Positions 36,327 through 44,378 of a stretch of DNA of 64,000 nucleotides are shown here, one piece after another. Location of the stretch: contig CAJNBT010000001.1 in assembly GCA_905221085.1 (NCBI GenBank), forward strand, positions 496,001-560,000, in the 5' to 3' direction. This DNA is from a bacterium (GTDB taxonomy: Bacteria; Bacillota; Bacilli; Lactobacillales; Streptococcaceae). Below the pieces are notes generated by a model. It was not told the DNA's origin, did no database searches, and was given only the letters and a program-made list of their open reading frames with translations. Each line of letters opens with the position of its first letter. The first letter of the stretch is position 1. A program made the position numbers and the translations under genes.

Positions 36327-37193
36327 TTATCCTAGAGACTGATGATTAAACAAGGCATGGGTTGCTTGGTGGATGTATTTTGCTGTTTCAGCATTGTTCA
36401 TGGTGTAGAGATGCACACCTGCAACATCCTGAGTTACCAAGTCCACGATTTGGTCCACTGCATAGGCAAGTCCTGCTGCTCTGAGCGACTCAGGGTCATG
36501 CTCATACTTGTCTAAGATGGCTTTAAATTTGCGTGGAAGATGGATATTCTCACAAGTCTTCAAGAGGCGGAGAGCCTGATTTCGATTCAGAATAGGCATA
36601 ATCCCTGCATGAATAGGAACATCAATCCCAGCCAAGATACACTTGTCTTGGAAATCATAGAAACGCTCATTGTCAAAGAAAAGCTGAGTCACAAGGCTCG
36701 AACAGCCTGCATCCACTTTCTTCTTAAGATTTTGAATATCTGAAATTTGATTTGGTGAATCTGGATGACCTTCTGGATAACAAGCACCAACAATATCAAA
36801 GTGAGGAGCTTGTTCCTTGATGAACTCAATCAAGTCAGTTGCGTAGCGGAAATCCTTTTGTGGTTCCACATCAGGGATAATATCCCCACGAAGAGCCAAG
36901 ATTTTCTGCACCCCAACCTTGTCCAAGTCGGCAATGGTTTCAGCCACCTTGTCCTTGGTCAAATAGATAGCTGGCAAGTGAGCAATAGTCGGAATCGCCA
37001 AGTCATTTTGGATAAAGTCAGCCAAACGAACCGTCGTTTCCTTGATATTAAATTTATTATTGCTGGCAGTCACACTGATAAAGTGGGGAGCCAATTCCTG
37101 CATGTCCTGCAAGGCTGAAATAATTTTATCATTACCCACGGCTGGGTTTGGAGGGAACACTTCAAATGAGAGTGACGGTGTTTGGCGTGACAT
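36327..37193 (-). CDS. metF: 5,10-methylenetetrahydrofolate reductase
   Basis: 288-aa FAD TIM-barrel enzyme giving 5-methyl-THF, the methyl donor for MetE. N-terminal LSFEVFPPN with the catalytic Glu, the LALRGD flavin segment, ACYPEGHPDSP and QLFFDNERF are conserved. I choose the second ATG (MSRQTPSLSFEVFPP): the first lies only 2 nt after GGATA. It follows metE by 102 nt and likely shares its MET-box-controlled transcript. Confidence 0.95.
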   Translation of the reverse strand: MSRQTPSLSFEVFPPNPAVGNDKIISALQDMQELAPHFISVTASNNKFNIKETTVRLADFIQNDLAIPTIAHLPAIYLTKDKVAETIADLDKVGVQKILALRGDIIPDVEPQKDFRYATDLIEFIKEQAPHFDIVGACYPEGHPDSPNQISDIQNLKKKVDAGCSSLVTQLFFDNERFYDFQDKCILAGIDVPIHAGIMPILNRNQALRLLKTCENIHLPRKFKAILDKYEHDPESLRAAGLAYAVDQIVDLVTQDVAGVHLYTMNNAETAKYIHQATHALFNHQSLG

Positions 37194-37295
37194 AGTCATT
37201 ATCCTTTTCTAGTTGATTTTTTTCGTTAGCTGGATTCCTAGAATCCAAGTGAAACAGGCAGATTGACCAAACAGCGCTTCTTGAGAAATCCTATC

Positions 37296-39545
37296 TTACA
37301 ATTTCTCACGCGCAGCTTTAGCTGCTTCCACAAGGCGGATCAAGCTTTCTTTTGTTTCTGGAATACCACGTGTTTTCAAACCACAGTCAGGGTTGATCCA
37401 AACTTTCTTGCTTGGCACTTTAGCAAGGATGGCTTCGATTGTGTGGTCGATTTCGCCTTCATTTGGTACACGAGGTGAGTGGATATCGTAAACCCCAGGG
37501 CCCACTTCTGTTTGGAAGTTCTTCGCTTTGAGTTCGTCCAAGATTTCAAGATTTGAACGGCTAGCCTCAAATGAGATAACGTCCGCATCCAAGTTGTCGA
37601 TAGCTGGGATGATATCTGTAAATTCTGAGTAACACATGTGAGTGTGGATTTGTGTGTCTGGCGCTACTGTTGAGTGTACCAAGCGGAAAGCAGGAATTGC
37701 CCAGTCAAGGTAGTCTTCGTACCAGTCGCTACGACGGAGTGGCAATTTTTCACGAAGAGCAGCCTCATCGATTTGGATGATTTTCACACCAGCAGCTTCA
37801 AGGTCAAGAACTTCATCCTTGATAGCAAGGGCGATTTGAAGAGTAGAATCCTTGATAGAGATGTCTTCACGTGGGAATGACCAGTTGAGGATGGTAACAG
37901 GTCCAGTCAACATACCTTTAACAGGTTTGTTTGTACGGCTTTGTGCATAGCTAGACCATTTAACAGTGATAGGGTTAAGACGAGTGACATCACCCCAGAT
38001 GATTGGTGGTTTCACCCCACGCATACCGTATGATTGTACCCAACCATTTTTAGAGAAGAGGTAACCTGACAAGTTTTGACCGAAGTACTCAACCATGTCA
38101 TTACGCTCGAACTCACCGTGAACAAGGACATCAAAGTCGATATCTTCTTGCCATTTGATCCATTCATCGATCGTTTCAGCAAGGAAAGCGTCGTACTCTT
38201 CTTGAGACAATTCACCTTTACGGTAAGCCAAACGTTTAGCACGAACTTCTTTTGTTTGAGGGAATGAACCGATAGTTGTTGTTGGAAGAGCTGGAAGTTT
38301 GAAAGCTTCTTCTTGGATAGCTTCACGTTCTGCAAAAGCTGGCAAACGAGTGTAGTCTGCGTCAGTCAATCCAGCGATACGCGCACGAAGTTCTGCATTT
38401 TCACCCACACGCTCAGTCGCAAAGAGTTCTTTATTTGCTGCAAGAGCTTCTGCTCCTTGACCGTTGCGGATAGCATCCAAGTCACGGATTTCATCCAATT
38501 TCTCAACTGCGAAAGCAAAGTGGTTCAAGATAGCTGGTTCAAATTCTTCATTAGCAGTTGTGAATGGCACATGAAGAAGTGAGCATGAGCTAGTCAAAAC
38601 AATGTTTTCAGCTGGAATTTGCTCAAGAATAGCCAAACTCTTTTCGTAGTTGTTACGCCAGATGTTTTTACCATTGACAATACCTGCATAGAGAGTCTTG
38701 TCAGCTGGGAAACCACCTTTAACGAGTTCAAGAGTTTTCTTACCTTCAACGAAGTCCAAACCGATAGCATCAACTGGCAAGTTTACAAGATCAGCGTAAA
38801 CGTCACGAACGTCACCAAAGTAAGTTTGAAGCAAGACTTCAAGACCTTTTTTATCAGCCAAAAGTTTGTTGTAGAGGTTCAAGAAGAGGGCTTTTTCTTC
38901 AGCTGTCAAGTCTTTAACAAGAGCAGCTTCGTCGAGTTGAATGCGAGTCGCACCAAGTTCAGCCAATTTAGCAAAAACTTCTTGGTAAGCAGCTACTAAG
39001 CTGTCTACGAAGTCTTCTGCTTTCACACCTTCTTCAAAGTCTGACAATTGAAGGAAAGTGAATGGACCTACAAGAACAGGACGAGTGTTGAGACCAAGTT
39101 CTTTTGCTTCTTGGAACTCATCGAAAATCTTGTGACCTGCAAGTTTAACTTGAGTGTCTTTTTCAAATTTAGGCACGATGTAGTGGTAGTTGGTATTGAA
39201 CCATTTCTTCATTGGAAGGGCACGAACATCCCCCTTTTCTCCTTGGTAACCACGACCCAAAGCGAAGTAGCGCTCAAGGTCAGACAAGTCCAAGTTTTGA
39301 ACTGAAGCAGGTACCACGTTGAAAAGGAAAGCTGCATCTAGGAAGTTGTCATAGTGAGAAAAGTCATTTGATGGGATTTCAGTGATACCTTTTTCTTTGA
39401 CGATGTTCCAGTGTTTCGCACGCAATTCTTTTGCTGCTGCCAAAAGTTCTTCTTCTGAGATTTCTTTTCTAAAGTATTTTTCAGTTGTAAATTTTAATTC
39501 GCGGAATTCGCCCAAACGAGGGAAACCGATAATTGTAGTTGACAT
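37296..39545 (-). CDS. metE: Cobalamin-independent methionine synthase
   Basis: 749 aa. Transfers methyl from 5-methyl-THF-triglutamate to homocysteine. Two-barrel architecture: N-terminal [21 protein letters not shown]-terminal zinc/homocysteine site in [10 protein letters not shown] (His-x-Cys), [19 protein letters not shown] and the last Cys in [11 protein letters not shown]. The start [12 protein letters not shown] is the normal family N-terminus. No cobalamin or SAM riboswitch was seen; control seems to rest on the MET-box at 39628-39644. Confidence 0.97.
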   Translation of the reverse strand: MSTTIIGFPRLGEFRELKFTTEKYFRKEISEEELLAAAKELRAKHWNIVKEKGITEIPSNDFSHYDNFLDAAFLFNVVPASVQNLDLSDLERYFALGRGYQGEKGDVRALPMKKWFNTNYHYIVPKFEKDTQVKLAGHKIFDEFQEAKELGLNTRPVLVGPFTFLQLSDFEEGVKAEDFVDSLVAAYQEVFAKLAELGATRIQLDEAALVKDLTAEEKALFLNLYNKLLADKKGLEVLLQTYFGDVRDVYADLVNLPVDAIGLDFVEGKKTLELVKGGFPADKTLYAGIVNGKNIWRNNYEKSLAILEQIPAENIVLTSSCSLLHVPFTTANEEFEPAILNHFAFAVEKLDEIRDLDAIRNGQGAEALAANKELFATERVGENAELRARIAGLTDADYTRLPAFAEREAIQEEAFKLPALPTTTIGSFPQTKEVRAKRLAYRKGELSQEEYDAFLAETIDEWIKWQEDIDFDVLVHGEFERNDMVEYFGQNLSGYLFSKNGWVQSYGMRGVKPPIIWGDVTRLNPITVKWSSYAQSRTNKPVKGMLTGPVTILNWSFPREDISIKDSTLQIALAIKDEVLDLEAAGVKIIQIDEAALREKLPLRRSDWYEDYLDWAIPAFRLVHSTVAPDTQIHTHMCYSEFTDIIPAIDNLDADVISFEASRSNLEILDELKAKNFQTEVGPGVYDIHSPRVPNEGEIDHTIEAILAKVPSKKVWINPDCGLKTRGIPETKESLIRLVEAAKAAREKL

Positions 39546-39627
39546 GATGTGTCCTCCAAAATTTGTTGTTGAAACTATCTTAACAGAAAAGAATGCGTCT
39601 GTATAATTGTAAAAAATTAGGCTTTGA

Positions 39628-39644
39628 TATAGTTTGAAACTATA
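39628..39644. promoter_or_regulatory. MET-box operator upstream of metE
   Basis: TATAGTTTGAAACTATA is a 17-of-17 match to the streptococcal MET-box consensus TATAGTTTSAAACTATA bound by MetR/MtaR. Arms extend to 10 bp on each side. It lies 83 bp upstream of the metE ATG, with a TTATAC -10-like hexamer between and no good -35, fitting activator dependence. Confidence 0.8.
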
Positions 39645-39662
39645 TCTCTGTTTTAGACAAAA

Positions 39663-39693
39663 GAAAAAGACTTGAGACAAATGCCTCAAATCC
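39663..39693 (-). terminator. Terminator of the glycosylase-like/DUF1722 pair
   Basis: Minus strand TTTGAGGC...CTCAAGTC hairpin then TTTTTC, about 100 bp past the last stop. Confidence 0.6.
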
Positions 39694-39789
39694 TTTGTGT
39701 AGCTTGTTTTATAGCTGTGTTTTAGTTAGACTGGTCAAACGTGTTATTAGTAATTCTTATAAGTGACTATGACTTGTTATTAGAAAAGA

Positions 39790-40152
39790 CTATAGGTTGA
39801 TCCCCTTCTCTCGGAGATTAGCCAGACACTCCTCATAGTAAGCATCGTCATGTTCGCTGTATATAGGACTAGTCAACTTTTCCTCTGCTAAATCTTCATA
39901 GAGAGAGCAAGACTTACCACGGTAGTTCTTGTCCAGCCACTCTGGACTGACATTGTAGCCACGGTCAGCCATCTCCTCCATGATCAAGCGATGATAGGCA
40001 TAGAGACGATAGGGAGAGTGAGTAAAGACATAGTCAACCGTCGCATGCTTTCTGCCCCAGCCATTGCCACGCAGGGCGCAACACTCTCGATGCTGCCCCA
40101 AAAGCTGAGGACGCGGAAGTTGTGAAATCAAAGCCTCATGCCAAAGTCTCAT
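39790..40152 (-). CDS. Pyrimidine-dimer DNA glycosylase-like protein (T4 endonuclease V family, TIGR02328 type)
   Basis: 120 aa. N-terminal MRLWHEALISQLPRPQLLGQHREC has the pattern of the Pyr_excise family. That family includes T4 DenV, which cuts at UV dimers using the N-terminal amine. RGNGWGRKHATVDYVFTHSPYRLYAYHRLIMEEM is the other conserved stretch. Whether this subgroup acts on DNA is unproven. The ATG overlaps the upstream DUF1722 gene by 17 nt, so the two form one unit. Confidence 0.72.
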   Translation of the reverse strand: MRLWHEALISQLPRPQLLGQHRECCALRGNGWGRKHATVDYVFTHSPYRLYAYHRLIMEEMADRGYNVSPEWLDKNYRGKSCSLYEDLAEEKLTSPIYSEHDDAYYEECLANLREKGINL

Positions 40153-40540
40153 GGGAGTCTCCTTTCAGTAAAGTCGAATGTTGCAAATAGGTATTTGGAT
40201 AGCGATCAAGCAAGTCTCGAGTCTTAGTAATCAAGTCTGCCTTAGAAGCCTGACCAAAGCGGTAGCGATCCAGCAAGAGCATATAGTCCTTGCGCTCGGC
40301 ATCTGTCGCTTTCTTTTTGAAATAGCCCCAAATATGCTGAAATGCATTGCAAACCTGACCCCTGTGTTCTGGAATCTGACAGGCACGATCGATCAGTTCT
40401 TGAACATGACTTACCTCCACCTCTTCATTCTTCAAGTATTGGCGGATCTCATTGTAAATATTGCTAGAATGACTCAAAACGAGGTATTTGTTTCTCGCCC
40501 AGAGTTGCTGGCACTGGGATTTTTGATTAGTTTGTTCCAT
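40136..40540 (-). CDS. DUF1722 (YbgA-like) domain protein
   Basis: 134 aa. Contains the YbgA signature: LWARNKYLVLSHSSNIYNEI at the start, NAFQHIWGYFKKKATDAERKDYMLLLDRYRFGQAS in the middle and a YLQHSTLL end. Function unknown; the domain is found alone or fused to DUF523, and sometimes next to photolyases. Here it overlaps a T4 endonuclease V-like gene, which fits a DNA-repair setting. SD AAGGAG. Confidence 0.75.
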   Translation of the reverse strand: MEQTNQKSQCQQLWARNKYLVLSHSSNIYNEIRQYLKNEEVEVSHVQELIDRACQIPEHRGQVCNAFQHIWGYFKKKATDAERKDYMLLLDRYRFGQASKADLITKTRDLLDRYPNTYLQHSTLLKGDSHETLA

Positions 40541-40666
40541 GTTTCTCCTTGTTTTCTATCAGTTTCCAGGAAATATGGAAACAAAGTTTTAACTTAAAAA
40601 TGAGCGAATTAATGACTTCACTTGACTGACTGTATGATTTTTCATCTTCTAAAAATTTTCTGACAC

Positions 40667-41752
40667 TTAGGAAACAAAGTAATAATTCTCTTTTAGTTCT
40701 CGGAAACGCTCAAAACCGAGAATACCCTCATTTTGTAATCTGCCCAAAACGACACTAGGATGAATATCTATCTCCTCAGAAAATCGAAGGATATCTGTCT
40801 TATTAAAGTTTCCTTTTTCTACAAAAGCTTGATAATCTTCTGGTCTAATCAAGAAATCTTTTGCAAACTGGTCTGCCTGTTCCTCAGAACGAAGATAGGA
40901 CTCACTGTTTCCTTCATCAGATGAAAAATCATTTTCCAGAATGTGCCCAATCTCATGGAATAGTGAGAACCAAAAAATATCTGACGCTTTGTTACGATCC
41001 GTAAGTAAAAGCAAGGCACTACCATTACTGAATTTTTTAGTCGCTCCATTTAGATTGGCATTTGGCAAAGCAGGTAGACCTACTAGGACCACACCACAGT
41101 CTAGCAAGATATCATACAATCGTTTAGGAAAAACTTCTGGATTTTGTCTGGTCAACTTTCTCAACGCAGGCAGGCTTCTCTCTAGCTTTCTGCGATTTAA
41201 CTTAGTTGTCGTTTTATCACGTGCTTTTTTAGATGCCAACTCCAGCATGATATTAGAGTTTACTATACTTTTAGTTGTAAACTCACGCGTATTCCGATAG
41301 CTGACTAAATGGTTAAAAGATGTAAGGTTTTCTAAACTTGCCACACCTAGAATCTTGCGAAGCTCGATAATCTTTTCCTTCAAGCTATAGCGTTTGTCTG
41401 TAACGTAGCCTTCTTCCTTAAAATACTTGAAATCAATCATCTCACAGATTTCTTTCTCGCTACCTTCTTCTAGCTCTTTTTGTTCTACAATCTCTGCAAC
41501 TTTTACATCATAAGCATTTTGAAGATTGAGCCAAGTTTGCATGGAAACTCCGCTTAGCTTGGAGAGCTTATGAGCTGTTTCTTTACTAATGGACTCCTCT
41601 GCATTGACCAGCTTGCTGATAGTCTTTGCTGAAACCCCTAAACGCTCCGCAAATTCTTTCTGCGTTACGTTATAATCTTCAATCAACTCTTCAACATACT
41701 GACCTGGATGAAAAGCAATCAGGTCTTTGTATTCAACAATTTTATTACTCAT
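40667..41752 (-). CDS. higA: HigA-type antitoxin: XRE HTH fused to ImmA/IrrE metallopeptidase-like domain
   Basis: 361 aa, much longer than plain HigA antitoxins. Residues about 10-75 are a helix-turn-helix (YNVTQKEFAERLGVSAKTISKLVNAEESIS). Residues about 210-300 carry the ImmA/IrrE zinc-peptidase signature HEIGH (266-270) followed by a downstream acidic stretch. It should bind the operator at 42098-42136, neutralise the toxin, and may be self-cleaving or able to cut a partner. Its ATG overlaps the toxin gene by 8 nt. Toxin-first order fits HigBA modules. Confidence 0.8.
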   Translation of the reverse strand: MSNKIVEYKDLIAFHPGQYVEELIEDYNVTQKEFAERLGVSAKTISKLVNAEESISKETAHKLSKLSGVSMQTWLNLQNAYDVKVAEIVEQKELEEGSEKEICEMIDFKYFKEEGYVTDKRYSLKEKIIELRKILGVASLENLTSFNHLVSYRNTREFTTKSIVNSNIMLELASKKARDKTTTKLNRRKLERSLPALRKLTRQNPEVFPKRLYDILLDCGVVLVGLPALPNANLNGATKKFSNGSALLLLTDRNKASDIFWFSLFHEIGHILENDFSSDEGNSESYLRSEEQADQFAKDFLIRPEDYQAFVEKGNFNKTDILRFSEEIDIHPSVVLGRLQNEGILGFERFRELKENYYFVS

Positions 41753-42083
41753 AGTGATTGCTGACCTCCTCTATTTTTAGGATTTCGATTTCAACAGGAC
41801 TTGGAAACACCTTTTCTAAATCCTCCTCACGAAATTCCACAATCAACCGATAGGAACTCTTTCGACCATCTATATCTAAAGCAAACTGTCCCTGTCTCTT
41901 TCCCTTAAGTGGGTGAAAGCGATATTTAGGAAAAGCTTTCACACTAGCCAAAGAATCCGCCGCTTCCAAAAAGTTGATCAACTGATGCAATTTTACAGCA
42001 ATCTTATCCGAAAAATCTTTTTTCGCCTGTCTCAGCTCTGTGCACTGCTTTTTAACAGTTTTGTTTGTATAGATAAGCTTCAT
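41745..42083 (-). CDS. higB: HigB-like toxin of the RelE/ParE superfamily
   Basis: 112 aa. LRQAKKDFSDKIAVKLHQLINFLEAADSLASVKAFPKYRFHPLKGKRQGQFALDIDGRKSSYRLIVEF matches the compact RelE/HigB fold: basic residues, then LKG..GQFALDID and YRLI. Family toxins cut mRNA on the ribosome. The start follows AAAGGG and a near-perfect palindrome 15 bp upstream. The gene is intact. Confidence 0.78.
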   Translation of the reverse strand: MKLIYTNKTVKKQCTELRQAKKDFSDKIAVKLHQLINFLEAADSLASVKAFPKYRFHPLKGKRQGQFALDIDGRKSSYRLIVEFREEDLEKVFPSPVEIEILKIEEVSNHYE

Positions 42084-42097
42084 ATGTCCCTTTCTGT

Positions 42098-42136
42098 TAT
42101 AATTAAATTACCTTTTAGGTAATTTAATTATAACAT
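42098..42136. promoter_or_regulatory. Operator/promoter palindrome of the HigBA-type module
   Basis: Two 18-bp arms, GTTATAATTAAATTACCT and its exact complement, separated by TTT. The minus-strand arm holds TATAAT, a likely -10. Its position 15 bp before the toxin ATG and its symmetry suggest binding by the XRE antitoxin dimer and autorepression. Confidence 0.75.
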
Positions 42137-42148
42137 GTTTAGACAATA

Positions 42149-42178
42149 AAAACCAGCCAAAAGTTGATTTGGCTGGGA
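42149..42178 (-). terminator. Terminator of the hsdRMS-DUF262-HEPN operon
   Basis: Perfect 9-bp stem CCAGCCAAA/TTTGGCTGG with a 6-nt loop and a TTTTT run on the minus strand, about 50 bp after the HEPN stop. Confidence 0.9.
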
Positions 42179-42226
42179 TTGTTTTAACCACAAATTCTAA
42201 GAGTTCAAAAATTCTCTTGACTCTAT

Positions 42227-43084
42227 TTACTCATTTTTTCTTAACACAAATTTAATTTCTTCTAATCTAGCTTTTAAAGTGTTCTTTGATAACCTCAAAT
42301 CTAAAGTTTGATATTTTTTAGACTGTTCAAAAATTTCATTATAAACACTTGAAGTACATTCTAACTGACTTTGATAATTCATGATACTTTTTAAATTATT
42401 CTTAAAATCTTTCAATTTATTTTTATAATATGGAGAACGAATATTAAGTTTATCCAACTGGCTTTTCATCTTATCAGAATCTAGTATAAGTTTTTGTAAC
42501 GACAGCCTTGATTCTAAATTGCTTTCAATATTAATAAATTCGTTTAATAAAAAATCTAAACTAAGTAAAGATCTTTCAACATATTCTGAAATACTAAAAT
42601 CAGGCTTAATACTATTATGAGCATATTTATGCCTTGCTTTTATTAACGAATCATGTATCTCAGTGAAATCACCATCAGTGTTAAATAACAAGAAAATTAA
42701 TTTTTTGTCATTAGTCTGAATATACTTATCTAAAACATCTTTTTTTATGTGTTCAAATTGCGACCTAGGGCTGTATTTATTTCTACGGAAACTATTTTTC
42801 AAAAATTTCTCTAAATGCTTATTATCATTTGAGGACTCAACAGTCAAAATTGAAAAAACTAATTCTTTTACTAGTTGTTCTGAAAAAGTATAGTATTCAA
42901 TCATCAAATTTAATTCACTCGATTCATATATAGTCTTCAAATCTGTATAGTCAATTTCAATTTCTTTTGCAAAATTCCGATGTTTCTCTGGATCATCTGC
43001 AAGACTTCCATATATTTTCTGTACTCTCTCCAGTGTTTCCTTTAATCTTAATAAACGATTTTTAAATTCATTATAATCAATCAT
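42227..43084 (-). CDS. HEPN-domain protein, MAE_28990/MAE_18760-like putative ribonuclease
   Basis: 285 aa, largely helical and very AT-rich. The HEPN catalytic motif is intact: R151-H-K-Y-A-H156 (R-x4-H) in LIKARHKYAHNSI. A helical N-terminal half (YYTFSEQLVKELVFSIL) fits the HEPN four-helix core. The C-terminal 100 residues look coiled-coil-like. HEPN proteins with this motif are usually metal-independent RNases in defence and toxin systems. It starts 5 nt after the DUF262 stop, so the two should be made together. The family name is from memory of DUF262-HEPN neighbours; the motif is seen directly. Confidence 0.72.
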   Translation of the reverse strand: MIDYNEFKNRLLRLKETLERVQKIYGSLADDPEKHRNFAKEIEIDYTDLKTIYESSELNLMIEYYTFSEQLVKELVFSILTVESSNDNKHLEKFLKNSFRRNKYSPRSQFEHIKKDVLDKYIQTNDKKLIFLLFNTDGDFTEIHDSLIKARHKYAHNSIKPDFSISEYVERSLLSLDFLLNEFINIESNLESRLSLQKLILDSDKMKSQLDKLNIRSPYYKNKLKDFKNNLKSIMNYQSQLECTSSVYNEIFEQSKKYQTLDLRLSKNTLKARLEEIKFVLRKNE

Positions 43085-43089
43085 TATAT

Positions 43090-44364
43090 TTACTTTTCTA
43101 GCATTCCTTCAAAAATCTCAAATCTCTTTTTAATTGATGATACACTCCCAGTACTTGTAGAAAATGGATTATGCGATTCATCTAATAGATAACCATCGAA
43201 TAACTGTCCCATATGATTGATATACCTCTCATTAAAATTATTAGGAAGTTTATATCCACCAAATACCATAACCCCTAACAGAGATTCTAAAATACCAAAA
43301 TTTAGAATACCTTCAATATCTCGATTCGCGTTCACTCTTCTAAATAATTTTTTTGCTTCGAAAAATCCTAACAACTGATCTAAGGAACTAAATAATTTGC
43401 TAATTACTTCTTCTGAAATACTTTCTGATTTCTTTTGTTCCCCATATTCATCTAGTATATTTTTAATACCTTGTTTGCTAGATTTAAATTTTCCGTAGTA
43501 TATATCTGACATTGCAAGAATTCTAAGGAACGCTTCTACATGAAGATCTTTTTTAATCTGAGTTGAAGTAAACAATGATAGGTAATTTTCTGATTGACTT
43601 GCAGCTCTATACAATGACTCTATAAATGGACCATAAGCTAACGACTTTCTTATTTGCATGCCATTTAATTTTTCTGAACCAGTATTAATTCTTTCAAAAA
43701 TTAAATATTTTGAACTAAAATCACCTGGGTTCAGCTGTTTAAACTCTACTAGAGATATAGTACTTCTACGAATTTTTCGTTGGTACTCCTCTGGTAGTTC
43801 CTTAAAGGATTTTCCAGCAATTTCAGGAAAAACATTCTTTCTTGATAATCGACTTGTTATATTTTTTTTATCGCTTTTAAGACCTGTCCATGGGTGTCCC
43901 TCTATAAAGTTATATAATGTAGTTAAACGTTGATAACCATCAATAATCTCGTATCTATTATCATCTACCTCCAAAAGGAAAAGAGGGGGTATGGGAAGAC
44001 CTAGTATAATCGATTCAATCAGCCTAGAACTCTTAAGCGATGTCCAAACAAACTTCCTTTGCATTTCAGGTTTCTCAATTTCATTATGTTTGAACATATC
44101 AACTAGTTCACCAAATGAACGATTACTAACCCAGTGTTTGATTCTAAAGCCTTCAGGAACAACATCTTGTTCCTCATCATCTAAATCAGCAAAGGCTTCC
44201 TCTACATCTTCTAAAATTTCATCTGAAATTTCTAAACCATTACTTTTAACTTGATTATAAAAATCATCTACACTAGAAGCATTAATTGAGCCATCATAGC
44301 CCTCTAATTCCTCTGTATTCACTGCAGTAATTTCATTGTCTGCAAAAAAATAAAAGAAAAACAT
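43090..44364 (-). CDS. DUF262 (GmrS/ParB-like) protein
   Basis: 424 aa. After an acidic N-terminal tail (about 17-70) comes the DUF262 core: QRKFVW (102-107), SSRLIESIILGLPIPPLFLLE (112-132) and the nucleotide-handling motif IIDGYQRLTTL (140-150). DUF262 domains in GmrSD, SspE and BrxU use NTP hydrolysis to sense DNA modification. No DUF1524/HNH nuclease domain follows; the HEPN protein next door may take that role. The start is the ATG at 44364 with AAGGAG 5 nt ahead, not the GTG at 44370. Gap to hsdS is 14 nt. Confidence 0.83.
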   Translation of the reverse strand: MFFFYFFADNEITAVNTEELEGYDGSINASSVDDFYNQVKSNGLEISDEILEDVEEAFADLDDEEQDVVPEGFRIKHWVSNRSFGELVDMFKHNEIEKPEMQRKFVWTSLKSSRLIESIILGLPIPPLFLLEVDDNRYEIIDGYQRLTTLYNFIEGHPWTGLKSDKKNITSRLSRKNVFPEIAGKSFKELPEEYQRKIRRSTISLVEFKQLNPGDFSSKYLIFERINTGSEKLNGMQIRKSLAYGPFIESLYRAASQSENYLSLFTSTQIKKDLHVEAFLRILAMSDIYYGKFKSSKQGIKNILDEYGEQKKSESISEEVISKLFSSLDQLLGFFEAKKLFRRVNANRDIEGILNFGILESLLGVMVFGGYKLPNNFNERYINHMGQLFDGYLLDESHNPFSTSTGSVSSIKKRFEIFEGMLEK

Positions 44365-44378
44365 AAGCACTCCTTAAC

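Noticed and set aside
39546..39789. SAM, T-box or cobalamin riboswitch before metE
   Set aside because: No conserved core or multi-stem layout was seen; the MET-box explains regulation better.
40541..40666. Possible phage attachment site or insertion scar between DUF1722 and the antitoxin gene
   Set aside because: No direct repeat, integrase or tRNA gene nearby; only ordinary AT-rich spacer.
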